Below are positions 43,001 to 52,480 of a stretch of 64,000 nt of DNA, in pieces. Position 1 is the stretch's first letter; each line of letters starts with the position of its first letter. The stretch is from Isochrysis galbana. Lineage: Eukaryota > Haptophyta > Isochrysidales > Isochrysidaceae. The notes below the pieces were generated by a model. That model worked only from the letters and a program-made list of their open reading frames with translations, searched no databases and had not been told where the DNA came from. Made by a program: the position numbers and the translations under genes. The DNA lies in NCBI GenBank assembly GCA_018136815.1, contig CM030939.1, forward strand, positions 3,527,419-3,591,418, given 5' to 3'.

Positions 43001-43124
43001 CCAAGGTGGTGGTGGCGGCAGCAACCGAGCCAACGCCGAGGGTAGTAAAGAAGCGCGAAAGAGCAACACTGCGAAGAAGAACAGTGTTGTAGGCAGCGAA
43101 TCAAGGCGCTCCACCAAGCACTGA
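40032..43124 (+). CDS. Type II membrane protein with two GT8-like glycosyltransferase domains
   Basis: 1030 aa, one exon. The basic N-terminus is followed by one membrane segment at about 34-57, which gives a Golgi type II layout. Domain 1 (about 95-400) and domain 2 (about 510-830) each show GT8 order: a VVLATDEE/FVCTEATPYG start, a YLPHILP/HQALPSEIRR helix, the metal-site strand, a CSFDPSLMMLDL/CSIDPDILLIDL strand, and a HFHGRLKPWL/RFSGGPMKPWL end. In both domains the canonical DxD is changed: LHTD (H209-T-D211) in the first and PSD (P617-S-D619) in the second. The last 130 residues are Ser/Gly/Lys-rich. GT8 enzymes transfer sugars from UDP/GDP donors. With altered metal sites, activity is uncertain. 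The two domains probably arose by internal duplication. Confidence 0.82.
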   Translation: MSGMAPQLSRRVRSIRHRRNAPDEPDNRRRPRRAVLGACATLSAVVSLVCASVLLFTAQETRRAHRVQSSTLGGAPLLQSHSPSSQRTLPAERTPATLLHVVLATDEEAPFGLLGVINSTAIHCSTPRALRFHLIVPNERRASLRSTLSSFWPALSFRTYSLDTNGVRAKITRHLRRTEREPVFLSPFRLALVYLPHILPNLRRVLWLHTDILVFGDVAELFLEPQLRDSPVAAVQDCSTPLSAIVDTSRVSSTPLSPSGCSFDPSLMMLDLQQWILLDIPSRIEYWMDVNGRGGEAIYHHDAPFPPILLGLLSLYAHLPSEWNVGNAGRRRLREDELVYWRSHWAVRGVAFGARAQGPVLIITGGGGAGPRAKALHFHGRLKPWLLGPKQGAEPICRELEGGKGGSGSGLRLSQLAGAAADLALVDLPCRSIWEAYAGAAVAQVGWQRRGPSTAAAASAVTAMMEAKVEPADQPPLAEIEADDVLDSSSSLVKGGSALSSTTHIAFVCTEATPYGLIAAINSTLAYAAARPGRKLVAGIRFHVLVPATLQATLARKLALIFPAAVRLSISTPPADKLSKLTTKLSSVGITASPYDWPLLWIHQALPSEIRRVVLLPSDILVRFDLHELAAAALHGKVVAGFEDCSTTFESLFNVHHTLFKEHHGRASCSIDPDILLIDLRAWKRDDAPQRLLETVGFQRRNENLFRQPLAALNPAVTAQLLLDKRALRLPSRWVARGLARDAWSYSEAEYWHRYWGLQGVTFPFSTKPVRAPHAALSPKREAGDALLLRFSGGPMKPWLKRCGGTTAAGVPLCGKSNFDCAKLWLKQVSEEAMRTLEAQDTAASNALLTSLAAVDVLGARRACVSDTALKARLAEREALVFDADAAFEPKSMSHTAVVNTRGKDSKEKSTHGSATGAGSSLSASAGSHGAPHKSAHASLHHYGTAASRGSSSDSSQSSSATSSMAVASGSSPSASRSSKASAAAHVSGSQGGGGGSNRANAEGSKEARKSNTAKKNSVVGSESRRSTKH

Positions 43125-43989
43125 GAGGATCGGTGGGATTTTTGATTGGGGCTTCCAATCGGGGGCATCTAGGGGCATCAGAAAGAATCGCCGATTAACT
43201 TGTACCCAAAGCCCTATCAGTCACTTGCTTTGAACCATACCGTGTTCGCCATTTTTGATGAGGTTGCAATTTGAGTGCGAATAAACAGCGACAGGCTATA
43301 CGTCATAACTCACATGGCACATAGCGTGTTATGGGCTCGTGCATGCTACACATGAATTCAATGCAGTGTTTGCCCCCCTCCCACGGCATGCCCTTGGAAA
43401 AGCGGTGGAATTAAATTGTATCGCCATGCAGGAGTGTGAGTATTGGAATTTGAGTATCCAACTAAGCAACTATCGGTAAATAATAATCTAGCTGAGCATT
43501 AGTACCACTACTCTCACTAGCCCGGTACTAACACGACAGCCCTCAGCGCACCTGCCCGTACACCTTGGCGCGTGCTGTTGTCACAGATACATACACCTAT
43601 GCACCCCTCCACATCTCCCCCCTCGCAGGCCCCCGGCTCCCATTCTAACTCCCCACAAGTTAAAATGAGGGAAACCCCATTGAGGCGGACCGAACGACGC
43701 CGGCCGACTCTCCAGGAAAAAGCACCGGGGGGGGGGGGAGGAACCTCTCATCAAAAAAGGACAACGGCCCTTACCAGCTCACGCCGCGAGCAGTTCTCGA
43801 GAAATAAGCAACTGCGCCTCGAGTATACCTGCCACAAGGTTATCCGAGACGTCTTGAGACGCTCCCTTCCCATCTCCCTCCTATCGCCAGTCGCCCCCCT
43901 TCGCCCGTTTGCTAACGCAAACGGGGCTCGTTTCTCACCACACTCCATCGGGGGGGGTGCAAATCCCCCCCTCTCCCTCGTTCCATTCT
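43125..43989. other. Intergenic region
   Basis: 3' flank of the GT8 gene and unassigned sequence. A G run lies at 43728-43738. Nothing else was recognised. Confidence 0.5.
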
Positions 43990-44335
43990 CTTCTGCCCCG
44001 GTCCCTGCGGCGCGTCGCCATGCGGCGCGCCATGGCCTGCTCTCAGAGGTCCTTCAGGGGCGCCCAGAGGGCCAGCAGGGGCAGCTCAGGGGGCAGTGGA
44101 GGCTGGGGCTCAGCCCCTGACCCCCCCTGCCTCTCCCTCGCTCGCCTCGCTGGCCTTGGGTGTCGCCCTGAGGCCCCTGTCTGCCTGGCGACCAGGGATG
44201 GGGGGGGGGAGTCAGTACGAGAGCTGGCCCATGCGGGCCTGAGAGTGCGGCTCGCGACCCGCGCCCACTAGGGGTCTGGGCTGAATTGATGAGTGCCCTG
44301 CCCCTGCCAGAGGGCAGGGGCTGCCAACCATACAT
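43990..44335. repeat. Dispersed repeat R3, copy 2, with upstream GC-rich family
   Basis: 44115-44335 matches 22181-22410. The preceding 43995-44110 shares CTGCGGCGCGT.GCCATG, GCCTGCTCTCAG and CCCAGAGGGCCAGC with 49900-49975. R3 therefore appears to be a longer repeat with partial copies. Confidence 0.75.
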
Positions 44336-44684
44336 CCGTTTTCTATGCGAAGCCGGCTGCGGTGAGTGTGGTGACGACGCTGGAGTGCACCGCCTCCTTC
44401 GTTCAACCATCAGTGTCAAGCCTGCCTACCTAGGTTCTAGGCGGGACCCGTCTCCAGCACTCCTCACCAGGGTTACCCCCCAAGACTACGCTGCAAGGCG
44501 GGTCTGAACGCCGCCCCTCGATATCCGCTCGCCGGGTAACGTTCGAACCCACCGCCCTTCCGGAAAACACGAGAAATTCCAGCTGCTCTAGATCTCCTAT
44601 TCAATCCCTATCGTTCGCTCCATCCAATCCGATTCGTTCCAGCTACTGTACCCGAGATTAAGCCTACCCGTACTACCTCTAATC
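44336..44684. other. Probable 5' flank/UTR of LINE fragment
   Basis: No gene recognised. The sequence leads into the endonuclease-like ORF at 44685 and may be element 5' UTR. Confidence 0.35.
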
Positions 44685-44935
44685 ATGTATGCGCTAACAT
44701 TCAACCCCACGCTCGGATACCCAGGTGAAGGACCGGTCACGATCGTCTCCTACAACATCAACGGCGCCGGACACGGTGCCCTAGGATCAGTGCTCGCCCA
44801 GGCAAGGAAAGCGAGAGTGGACATTCTGCTTACTACAAGAGCTCCACGCCTACGCTGACGGCAGACATCACCGAGCATGCATGACCGCCAAGGCCCTAGG
44901 GTCTGGAAGGGGAATCGCAGCATAACGGAAACGAG
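44685..44935 (+). pseudogene. LINE endonuclease (EEP) N-terminal fragment
   Basis: From the ATG at 44685: PVTIVSYNINGAGHGAL, then RKARVDILL, then in a shifted frame LQELHAYADGRHH. This is the first third of an AP-endonuclease-type domain as found at the N-terminus of LINE ORF2: SYNING is the first motif and QE.H the second (Glu metal ligand). A 1-base shift near 44837 breaks the frame and stops follow soon after. No reverse transcriptase follows. It could belong to the same element family as the tails at 8816, 27695 and 53610, but that is not shown. Confidence 0.7.
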
Positions 44936-45839
44936 AGGAGCAACGGCACGTAGCAAGCACGCAGGCGCGCGCACCACCTTTGGTACCCCTTGATGCCACA
45001 GCTCCAAACACTTAATAAAACTGGCCATAACCATTACCATAGGTGTAGTGTTCTTTCTCCGTTGGCCTTTCTCCTATCTTTGCTCGTTCCGCCCGCAAGC
45101 CGCAAGGTGCTAGCAAGCAGCAAGCCCGCCCATGCCCATGCCCTACCTACATGCCCCATGCCCCCCATGCCCCATTGCGTGCATTGCGTGCATGTGTGTG
45201 CGCGCGCCATCAACCATCAACTCACAAGTCGTGTCCTTCTCCCTCTCCCTCTCACTCGCTCGCTCCCTCAGATGGCTCGCGGCCGCCGTCTCCGCTCGCA
45301 CGGCGCCTCCTCCTCCTCCTCTGGAGGATCGTTTAGAGGACCGATGTGCGGCTCCATTTCGTCGGCAGTTGGCAGCAAGGAGCAGCACTGCTTCACAGGG
45401 CTGCGCTACGCGCATTCGACCCAACGTTTGCATACGTACGGGCGGGTCAATGAGGTTTGGGTGCAGCGTCTCATCAGCGCCTTGCTTGGCATGCTTTGCT
45501 AATGTCTATGTCTACGACGTGAGTAATGGGTTGCAGCGAGAGCTCTCTTGCTACCTACTACCTACTTGCCTACCAGTAACCCCCCACCCCCCATCCTGCT
45601 CGCGAGACCTCTGGGCTCTCCCTGGCCACCAACCACCTCCCACCTCCAGGCCATTCTTCGGCCGATCGCGGGCGATCGGACGTCGCGGAAGCTCCGCGTT
45701 TCTAAGAGTGATGCGCCCCACATTCACTACTCTGATTCCCTCCCGTGAGCGCCCGCCTCAATCGCCCAAAATAGACCGCCACGTGCGGGGGAAGGGAGGG
45801 GAGTCACTCACCGACGCCATTGCCATCGTGGGGCCAGAG
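44936..45839 (+). other. Unassigned region with a possible small exon
   Basis: An ATG at 45271 lies after a CT-rich stretch and opens a 77-codon frame (MARGRRLRSHGASSSSSGG.. to stop at 45502), which contains KEQHCFTGLRYAHSTQRL. It could be a first exon, but no match or continuation was recognised. Confidence 0.25.
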
Positions 45840-45957
45840 GGGGTCGTTCGGAGGGGGGAGGCGGCTGGCGGGGCAGGTAGGGGGGGACCTTGCGGAATCC
45901 TTGGACACCCAGGGGAGGTGGAAAATAGTGGTTAAAAAGAGTGAGCGACCGAGCTAC
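45840..45957. repeat. Dispersed repeat R2, copy 2
   Basis: Pairs with 32240-32356, sharing GGAATCCTTGGACACCCAGG and the following 50 bases with few changes. Confidence 0.85.
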
Positions 45958-46221
45958 TTTAATCTCACAACAGTCGCACTATAACATGCAACACGTCACG
46001 CAGCTCATTTTTCAATTTCATTACTTGGCGATTGCGTCGAGCAAACAAAAGCAAAAGTAGAAGCAATTCCGGGACGTAATGGACCGATCTCATGACTCTA
46101 AAATAGCGAAGCGTGTGGTAATGTACAACATTTAATACAAATGAAATGGTTGCAGCATTCGTTCTAGCTAGCACGATCCGTGATGTTACCCGTAGGTTGA
46201 GACCTGCACTATCTTAGCGTG

Positions 46222-47737
46222 TTAGCGGCCAGCAATCACGAGTTGAACTTGCTGCTCGGCGCTCTTGGCGAAGATCTTGATGGCCTCTCGGCAGTTTGTT
46301 GGCACTTGAGAATTCATGGAGAGAACGATGTCTCCCAATCGTAAGTCCGATTGTGCTGCTGCCCCACGGCTGTCGATGTCGACAACAACAAAGCCGATGC
46401 CGCACGATGTCGGCAGGAGCGTGAGCCCAACCTTTCCATGACTTCCGTCTCGATAAAGGGTCACCGGCGTCGAGATTGATCTCCCAGCCACCTCCATGTC
46501 GATAGAGCCAATCGCAGCGCTCACGAGCGCTACAAGTTCTTCGATGTTCTCTGGCAGCTGACCTGCCAGCGAAAGCACAACGTCGCCCACGTTGAGCCCT
46601 GCTTTGCTGGCTGCTAGTCCTGACTCCACGGACCAAACGATGAACCCCGGTCCACGTTGGTTTTCGCGAAGCGTCATTCCCAGCCCATCCGCTTCCTTGG
46701 TGATCTGAGAGGTCACAAGCGCAGAACCATCGCACCATCAGCGCAGCAAGAATAAGAGCAATGTCCTCACACGCCGCATCTAACCTTATGGCGCATCGCT
46801 TTACACGACTGGCCTTGCCATGATGTTGCTATTGCGTGCGCTCTGCCTTGGGACGGAAGACCCATAATGCCCGACTCACCTTGATCAACCTGGACCCCAC
46901 ATCCAGCGCTTGCACGCCTGTTGGGTCTCCGAATATCTGTTCGATTCGATTGCCATCTATGCACAGCTCATATTCAAATCCTTCATATGTCTAAGAAGGT
47001 GGCATAGCGCGATTTTCAGTCGGTAACAAAAGTGCTGGAGCTACAGATCCGGCATGGGTGTCACAGTGGCAGCATGCACCCTCGATGAGACGAAGACTTC
47101 ACATTGGTGCCCGCCAACTTGCAGCACGTGATAAGATCCAGTGTCGGACAGCATGCGCTTCAGGCCTTTTGTGCGCTCTTCGAGAACTTGATTCACATAG
47201 AGTTTACGAATACCTGAGTGGCGGCCTGTCTGCAACACGGGAGTTCGATTACGATATGCACGCAGGTCAGATGCGCCCCTTCCCGCTAACGCCCTCAAGT
47301 ACAGTTCGCAAAGCTCTGCAGACCTCTGCCCGGGTACTTCAGGGAGTTGCTAGCAGCCGCCAGTGCTGCATGCCAAGATGCAGCAGCTCACCGTGTCTGA
47401 GCTCGACTTGATGAGAGTTGCCGTCGGCAGTCCATTCCCAAGATACCCTGACCATGTTGCTGAGCAAGCTATCGCTCTCGATCTCGACGTACTGGTCGAC
47501 ACGCACCAGCTGCACCGAGCCGCTCTCGTCTTCCAGCTCAACCAGGCCAGCGGACTGCTCTCCAACGCCGTTGGAATCAGCGCGCAGCACCAGTTTGCTC
47601 AGCCGGCGGCCGGACTGCGTGAAAGGAGTGAGTAGAAACGCCTTGGTGGCTGAGGCGCACCCAGCGGCAGGGCTGCTATTCCTCGGCGGCTGGTTCTCGT
47701 GGGCGAGTGCGGCAGGTGAACGCTGATCACTGCTCAT
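46222..47737 (-). CDS. FAIM-like domain fused to two PDZ domains, four exons
   Basis: Exons 47392-47737, 47065-47213, 46880-46990 and 46222-46704. Introns of 178, 74 and 175 nt are all GT-AG, and the phases are consistent (1, 0, 0), giving 362 aa. The first three exons join into VSWEWTADGNSHQVELRHG-IRKLYVN, then GSYHVLQVGGHQCEVFVS and FEYELCIDGNRIE. The order and spacing match the N-terminal beta domain of FAIM (Fas apoptosis inhibitory molecule): 'DGvHk.e.eHG....r.vyVdG', 'g...yv', 'f.Y.L.InG'. Exon 4 encodes PDZ1 (GLGMTLREN..VESGLAASKAGLNVGDVVLSLAG) and PDZ2 (GFVVVDIDSRGAAAQSDLRLGDIVLSMN). It is probably a cytosolic scaffold. FAIM is the weaker call, while the PDZ domains are clear. The ATG at 47737 is preceded by a purine tract on the coding strand. 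Confidence 0.75.
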
Positions 47738-48481
47738 GGTCTCTCACGGAGAGGCTTGCCAGAAGCCAGGCCACACAGTTTCGCCTCCCTCCCTCCCCCC
47801 CACGAGCTCAACTCGAAGGGCACCACTCGCAGGGCCGTCTCTTCCCCCCCCCTCCTCTCCCTCTTCTCCCTCCTCTCCCTCCTCTCTCTCTCCCTCCTCT
47901 CTCTCTCTCTCTCTCTCTCTCCGTCGCGTGCGCGCTCTCCTCACACAACAATTGAATGGGAGGAGCTCAACTTTTCTCGTGCCTGGCCACGCCACCAGGT
48001 TTAACTCCCTAGGAGTACCATCTACCATCCCTTTTTCATTAAGAAGCCAAGCTCAATCGAGGGAACAGTGTCCAGTCCGTCCGTCCCATATAGGGTTGTG
48101 AATAGGTTTGGCTTTGAGCTAACATGTTTGAACCTAATAGTGCATTTCGGCTAACATGTTAGAACCTAATCACGACCGGAGGGGCGTGTTTACCGCCCAG
48201 AGGGAGTCTCGTGCTGAGGGAGTCTCGTGCTCGTGCGTAGCACCCTTTTTCTTTTTGCTTCTTTTTCTTTAGGGTGCAAGAACCGGGTCTGTCTGTCCGA
48301 ATATCGCCAGGGGGGCACCGTTCCCCCCCGCGCGGAAGCGGGGCCTCTCGATGCTTCCCCCCGCGCGGAATACAATACATATGAGAAAAAGTAAAAAGAC
48401 GCCACTCCCACTCACTCTGCTGCTCTGCGCTGCGCGCTGGCCACTCCTTGCCCCACCCCCCACCCCCTCCTGGCCCTGCCC
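47738..48481. other. Intergenic region with CT tract and small duplication
   Basis: A strong CT tract runs from 47840 to 47930 (GA on the FAIM-PDZ coding strand). A short tandem duplication of GCTAACATGTT.GAACCTAAT lies at about 48116-48172, and GGGAGTCTCGTGCT is repeated near 48202-48230. Confidence 0.6.
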
Positions 48482-49079
48482 ATGGACCCCACCGCGCATG
48501 ACAATGCCGCTCTGCGTGAGCTGGCCGTCGCGCGAGTGCGGCAGTTCCGGAGCGATCGCCGCCTGCGCGGCCGCCCGCCCGCGCCCGAGCCCATGATGGC
48601 CGCCCTTGCGTTCACCCAGTCCGCCCTACGCCTCAGCACCGTGACCGCCTCCTGCAGCTGCTCCACAGGCTCCACAGGTGGCAGTGTGGCGAGGCGGAGC
48701 TGGCGCAGGCAGAGGCCTATGCGGCGTGGGAGGAGGGCCGGCGGCGCAGCAGCGATTTGTTGCGTTGCGTGGGCGGCAGTGCATCGCATTCAGGGGGCGC
48801 AGAGCCATCGCGCCTCGACACGCTAAGGTGCGATCGCTGTGCGCTGTGCCCCACTCCAGCCCTGTCTGCTGCCCCAGCCTTGTGCCTCGCGCTCCTCGTA
48901 GCTAACACCCAACCATCTTGTTCTGCACTTCGCAGGCATCCCCGCGGCAGCCACATCGCCACCAAGAAGCACAACATCATCTCGGACTCGGGGCAACGTC
49001 TACTTCCTGTCGAAGTTCCAGCAACGCCGGAAACCCCCTCGCAGGAATCGCCGAAGGCGCGAGCCACGAGGCACTGACA
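48482..49079 (+). other. Unassigned region with a short ORF
   Basis: An ATG at 48482 opens MDPTAHDNAALRELAVARVRQF and runs 114 codons, with composition typical of coding DNA for about 55 residues. A neighbouring frame then reads AQAEAYAAWEEGRRRSSDLLR. A frameshift or splice might join them, but no family was recognised. It may belong to the hAT-like remnant just downstream. Confidence 0.3.
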
Positions 49080-49384
49080 ATCGCGCTGCTACATATGGTT
49101 GCAAGGACCAGCACCGTGTCACCGGCTTGCTCCGCGCTTTCAACCCGGCGTTTGCGCATGGTAAGGTCGACAGCACATGGGTACATGAGCTCTCATATCT
49201 ACCTCCATTTGCTCACATTTCCGTCGATGATTTGCAAGATGAGCTCCCTCAATACCTTGCGGCATGTGCTGGGACAACCATAGACCAATCCGATGTCAAG
49301 ATTTTCTCCAAAGCCGTGCTCGGGTGGTGGGCAACTCATCATAGCCGCTTTCCAACATGGGCTGCGCCCTCGCCTTCCTTCTAG
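49080..49384 (+). pseudogene. hAT-type transposase C-terminal fragment
   Basis: The frame ending at the TAG at 49382 reads FNPAFAHGKVDSTWV, FAHISVDDLQDELPQYL, then VLGWWATHHSRFPTWA. In hAT transposases the dimerisation region has an 'EL..YL' helix followed by 'WW..n...fP.la'. The match in order and spacing is reasonable. The N-terminal catalytic part and the final 'SER.FS' block were not found, so this is a remnant. Confidence 0.5.
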
Positions 49385-49547
49385 TTTGCGCCTCAACTTG
49401 AACGACCGTCCCGCCCTTGTTGAAGAATGCAACCATGCCCACTGCCCGAATTGAAGAATGCAACCACGTGGGCGTCAGACTGCTGACGTCCGCCCTTGCA
49501 CGCGCATGGGCAGCACGCCGGGTGGATGGCGACGTCTTCAGAAGACT

Positions 49548-49850
49548 TCACACCGTTTCCACGCCGTTTGCTTCAAAGGAAGAAGCAAGCGATTCCCCAG
49601 GAGTCTGCAGGATGCACTTCGCCCCAGTGACCGCCACTCCGTCTGCAAGCCCGTGAATGAGCTGCAGCATGCGCGTGATCATGGATTGAGAGATCGCGGC
49701 GTCGTCATAGCTCGCCAGGGAGGTGCGGTTCAGGAGATGGATGTCAACTGTGTAGAGCTCCCGATTCCCCGCTCGCTGAAGGCTCTCGGCCGCGCTCTTG
49801 GTTGCCGCGGACCACGACCGTGCAAAGTCGTACTTCCAGTCGCCCAACAA
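49548..49850 (-). CDS. Hypothetical protein fragment
   Basis: A 100-residue frame that looks coding by composition (LLGDWKYDFARSWS, RELYTVDIHLLNRTSLASYD, TRMLQLIHGLADGVAV). It has no low-complexity bias and ends at a stop at 49548. The first Met codon is not reliable, and the upstream side is abutted by a dispersed repeat at 49890. No family recognised. It could be the last exon of a gene truncated by that repeat. Confidence 0.35.
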   Translation of the reverse strand: MLGDWKYDFARSWSAATKSAAESLQRAGNRELYTVDIHLLNRTSLASYDDAAISQSMITRMLQLIHGLADGVAVTGAKCILQTPGESLASSFEANGVETV

Positions 49851-49889
49851 GAGCTGCCGGGGGTGCTGGATGCAAAAGGCCGCGGACTC

Positions 49890-50110
49890 TCTCTTCGCCC
49901 TCTCCTGCGGCGCGTGCCCATGGCGCGCGCCACGACCTGCTCTCAGGGGTCCTGAGGGGGCTCCCAGAGGGCCAGCCAGGCAGCCCCTTGCCCCTCCTGC
50001 CTCTCCCTCGCGTGCCTCGCCGGTAGGGCTCGAGAGCCAGCGAGGGAGAGGCAGGAGGGGCCAGGGCCATGCCCCAGCGCCCCAGCCTCACCTGCCCCCT
50101 GAGCTGCGCT
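49890..50110. repeat. GC-rich dispersed repeat related to 43990-44110
   Basis: Shares CTCCTGCGGCGCGTGCCCATGGCGC-like sequence, CTGCTCTCAGGGGTCCT and CCCAGAGGGCCAGCC. It contains an inverted pair of CTGCCTCTCCCTCGC and GCGAGGGAGAGGCAG at about 50000 and 50041. Confidence 0.7.
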
Positions 50111-51036
50111 CCCAGGCCCCTGCCGGCCTCCTGGGGACCTGAAGAGGGGCCGCAGGCGCGCGCCATGGGCCCCCGCCGCAGGGAAGAGAGGAGGAAAAGG
50201 GAAGAGGGAGGGGAGGGGGGAGCGGCAGCTCTCCCCTCCGGCAGAAACGTGTCTTCTCGCCCCGTTTGGGTAAGAGAAGACGGGGGCGCCAGAGCCAGGA
50301 GGGAAGGGCCGCGGCTCGCCGCGGCCACTCGCTTCGGCGAGGAGAGATTAGCGCTCCTGGGCCCCTATTCACGAGTGCCCCCCCCCCCCCCCCGCGTTGC
50401 TTTTACCCGAAAGGGGTTTTCCCCCAGCGTGGACTCGAGGAGAGGACGTGCTGGGGTGCGCGGGGTCGGTGCGTGCACTGGGGGGAGGACAAATATCGAG
50501 GGGAGGGGGCAGTGCCCCCTCCCCCCGGTAGCACTCGGACACCTGGCTCGTCAGGCATGGCGGGATTCCGGGACGGAAAAGTTGAGTCCAATTAGCTAGT
50601 GGGGTTGGCTAGGATATAACATTAATTATTTTATTTTATTTTATTGACTGACGGGCCCCCCCGGAGGGAAGTTAGTGCCCGGTGTAGGGGGGCGCAGAGC
50701 GCCCCCATTGCCCCCTATTTTAACAATAGGTTGCCCCCATGGGCGAACCAAGTATAAACTTAGTTGAGGACGGTAGTAGTACCTAGACCGCTATAGCTGA
50801 TAGCTGTGTAGCCCTGAATCTTTAAGAAGGTATTTTTATGGAAGACGTGACGTTTCCGCCTCAAATGTTGCGCGTCATTCTTCACCGACTCTTTATGTTT
50901 ATTATATTGCATGGCAAATGAAACAAATGCTCAAAGCATGCATGTAGACTAGATACCTTTTTTAACGCTTTTGATCCACTGACTGCAGGCATATATGGAT
51001 GAGATTGATGCACGAGAATTCTTGTGCGAGAAAGCT
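50111..51036. other. Intergenic region with C run and AACCAAGTATAA motif
   Basis: A C run lies at 50380-50394. At 50620-50645 there is a short (TTTTA)n run. A GCCCCCATTGCCCCC word, also seen near 22467, leads to AACCAAGTATAA at 50744-50755. No gene recognised. Confidence 0.55.
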
Positions 51037-52071
51037 TCATCGATAACTGATAGGGGGTGACCGGCCCAACTTAAGGCGCGGCCTAAAAGGAGTCGGCATC
51101 TTGACGGGCGAATGCTCCCCACCGGATGAATTCTCTTGGCTCCATGCCATTCTCTCCTCCTCCACCGTGGAAGAAAGAATACGGTCCGTGTCCGAATCGA
51201 AGCATTGGTTCACCTGCCAGTCGCTGAGCTGATTGTTCAGAGTGGCGAGCGCGCCAGTTCGTCGCCGCACAACGCGAAGTGCCCTCCCAGGCGAAACTGG
51301 TGGTGGCTTCAATGGCCTTTCATCGAGAGGGATGGGCTGGAGGTTTGAATGATTAGGCGCCGACTGACCACCTTGATCCAAGCCCTGGGTGGAAACCATA
51401 TGTCGGTTCGATCGTAGCCGCGGCGACCAAACCATAGATTCATCGGTTGCATCGGTGGCATTGCCTCCTCGTTGTGCTTCTGGTACCAGCTTGGATGGCA
51501 TTCGGCGAAATAAATGCGATTCGTGCCGCGGCTGTGGTGAGAGGCCTGATTGAGCAAGCGCTGGTCCTTGTGCGTCATCCGAGGCATACTGGTGAGAGCT
51601 CACGTCGGCGTCAAGGGACGGGTGCCGTCTGAAGCTTTCCTCTGTCTGAGCAAGAGTCGCGTCCCCAAGCTCAATGTCTAGGGCTAATGGTGCAGACTTC
51701 TTGACCCACGTTGACGGAGGCATCGGCGGTTTGGGTATGCGTGATGCCAATGATTTGCGAGGAGACGCGACGCGCACGGGCTTCTTTCTACCCGAATGAG
51801 ATCCACGTACCATCTGATCTGTGGATTTCACGATGGAGTCTCCTGTGGATGAGCACTGCGATGCCAGCACCATCGACTGCGCAGCCGTCTTGTCATACAC
51901 AAATGGTGGGGGCGCGCCCACGTGCTGCTCTTCGAGGGCGCGAAGCTCTTTCGCGAGCAGCTCACGCTCCGCGAGCGCACGTGCAGCGTCCTGCTTCTGG
52001 GCCACGAGTGCGCCCCGCGACGGCAAGAGGAAGCACTTCAGCCACGCCGGAGGCGAGACGGTACTACTCAT
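51037..52071 (-). CDS. Predicted disordered protein with N-terminal coiled coil; function unknown
   Basis: 344 aa from the ATG at 52071. The frame opens two codons earlier at a GTG. Residues about 20-50 (QKQDAARALAERELLAKELRALEE) should form a coiled coil. The rest is Ser/Pro/Arg-rich with several SP sites (ASPRKS, WSPRLR, VSPGRA, HSPVKM) that look like proline-directed kinase targets. No domain was recognised. The coding strand upstream carries a CT tract (52100-52400), as in several neighbours. Base composition and long uninterrupted length support a real gene. The function cannot be told. Confidence 0.6.
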   Translation of the reverse strand: MSSTVSPPAWLKCFLLPSRGALVAQKQDAARALAERELLAKELRALEEQHVGAPPPFVYDKTAAQSMVLASQCSSTGDSIVKSTDQMVRGSHSGRKKPVRVASPRKSLASRIPKPPMPPSTWVKKSAPLALDIELGDATLAQTEESFRRHPSLDADVSSHQYASDDAQGPALAQSGLSPQPRHESHLFRRMPSKLVPEAQRGGNATDATDESMVWSPRLRSNRHMVSTQGLDQGGQSAPNHSNLQPIPLDERPLKPPPVSPGRALRVVRRRTGALATLNNQLSDWQVNQCFDSDTDRILSSTVEEERMAWSQENSSGGEHSPVKMPTPFRPRLKLGRSPPISYR

Positions 52072-52480
52072 CGGCACCTCCTACCCCTCACTCCCTGTGT
52101 GGGTGGGTGCCCGTGCACTCCCGGACGGCTGAGGAGCGGACGCTCACGAGGAAAGGGAAGGAGCAGAGACAGAGACGGGAAGGAAAAAGGGGGGCCTCGT
52201 GTGGGCGGGAGGGGAGGTGAAAGGGGGAGGAGGGGGAGGAAGAGGGAGAGAGGGAGGGGTGTGTAGGGAGGGTGGTGGGTGGATGGGTTGAGGCAGGAGA
52301 GAGAGGGAGGGGGACAGAGGGACAGAGAGAGAGAGAGCCCTTGCCAGAGGAAATGAGGGAGGAAGGGGAGGGGCTTCCGTCTCGCGGGCACAAGAGTGAG
52401 CGGAGAGGAGAGACAAACGTCTTTCTCGAATCACAAGACGGGAGCGAGCAAGGCGGCGCCTTTTTGAAAGTTTTCTTGTA
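52072..52480 (-). promoter_or_regulatory. CT-rich leader of the 51037-52071 gene
   Basis: GA-rich on the plus strand, CT-rich on the coding strand. Low complexity, with overlapping spurious ORFs. Confidence 0.5.

Noticed and set aside
43572-44120. 182-aa plus-strand ORF
   Set aside because: It mixes a G run, unassigned sequence and the R3-associated repeat, with no coherent protein features.
44540-44580. GTTCGAACCC as a tRNA T-loop
   Set aside because: No acceptor, D or anticodon stems could be placed around it. No tRNA was found elsewhere either.
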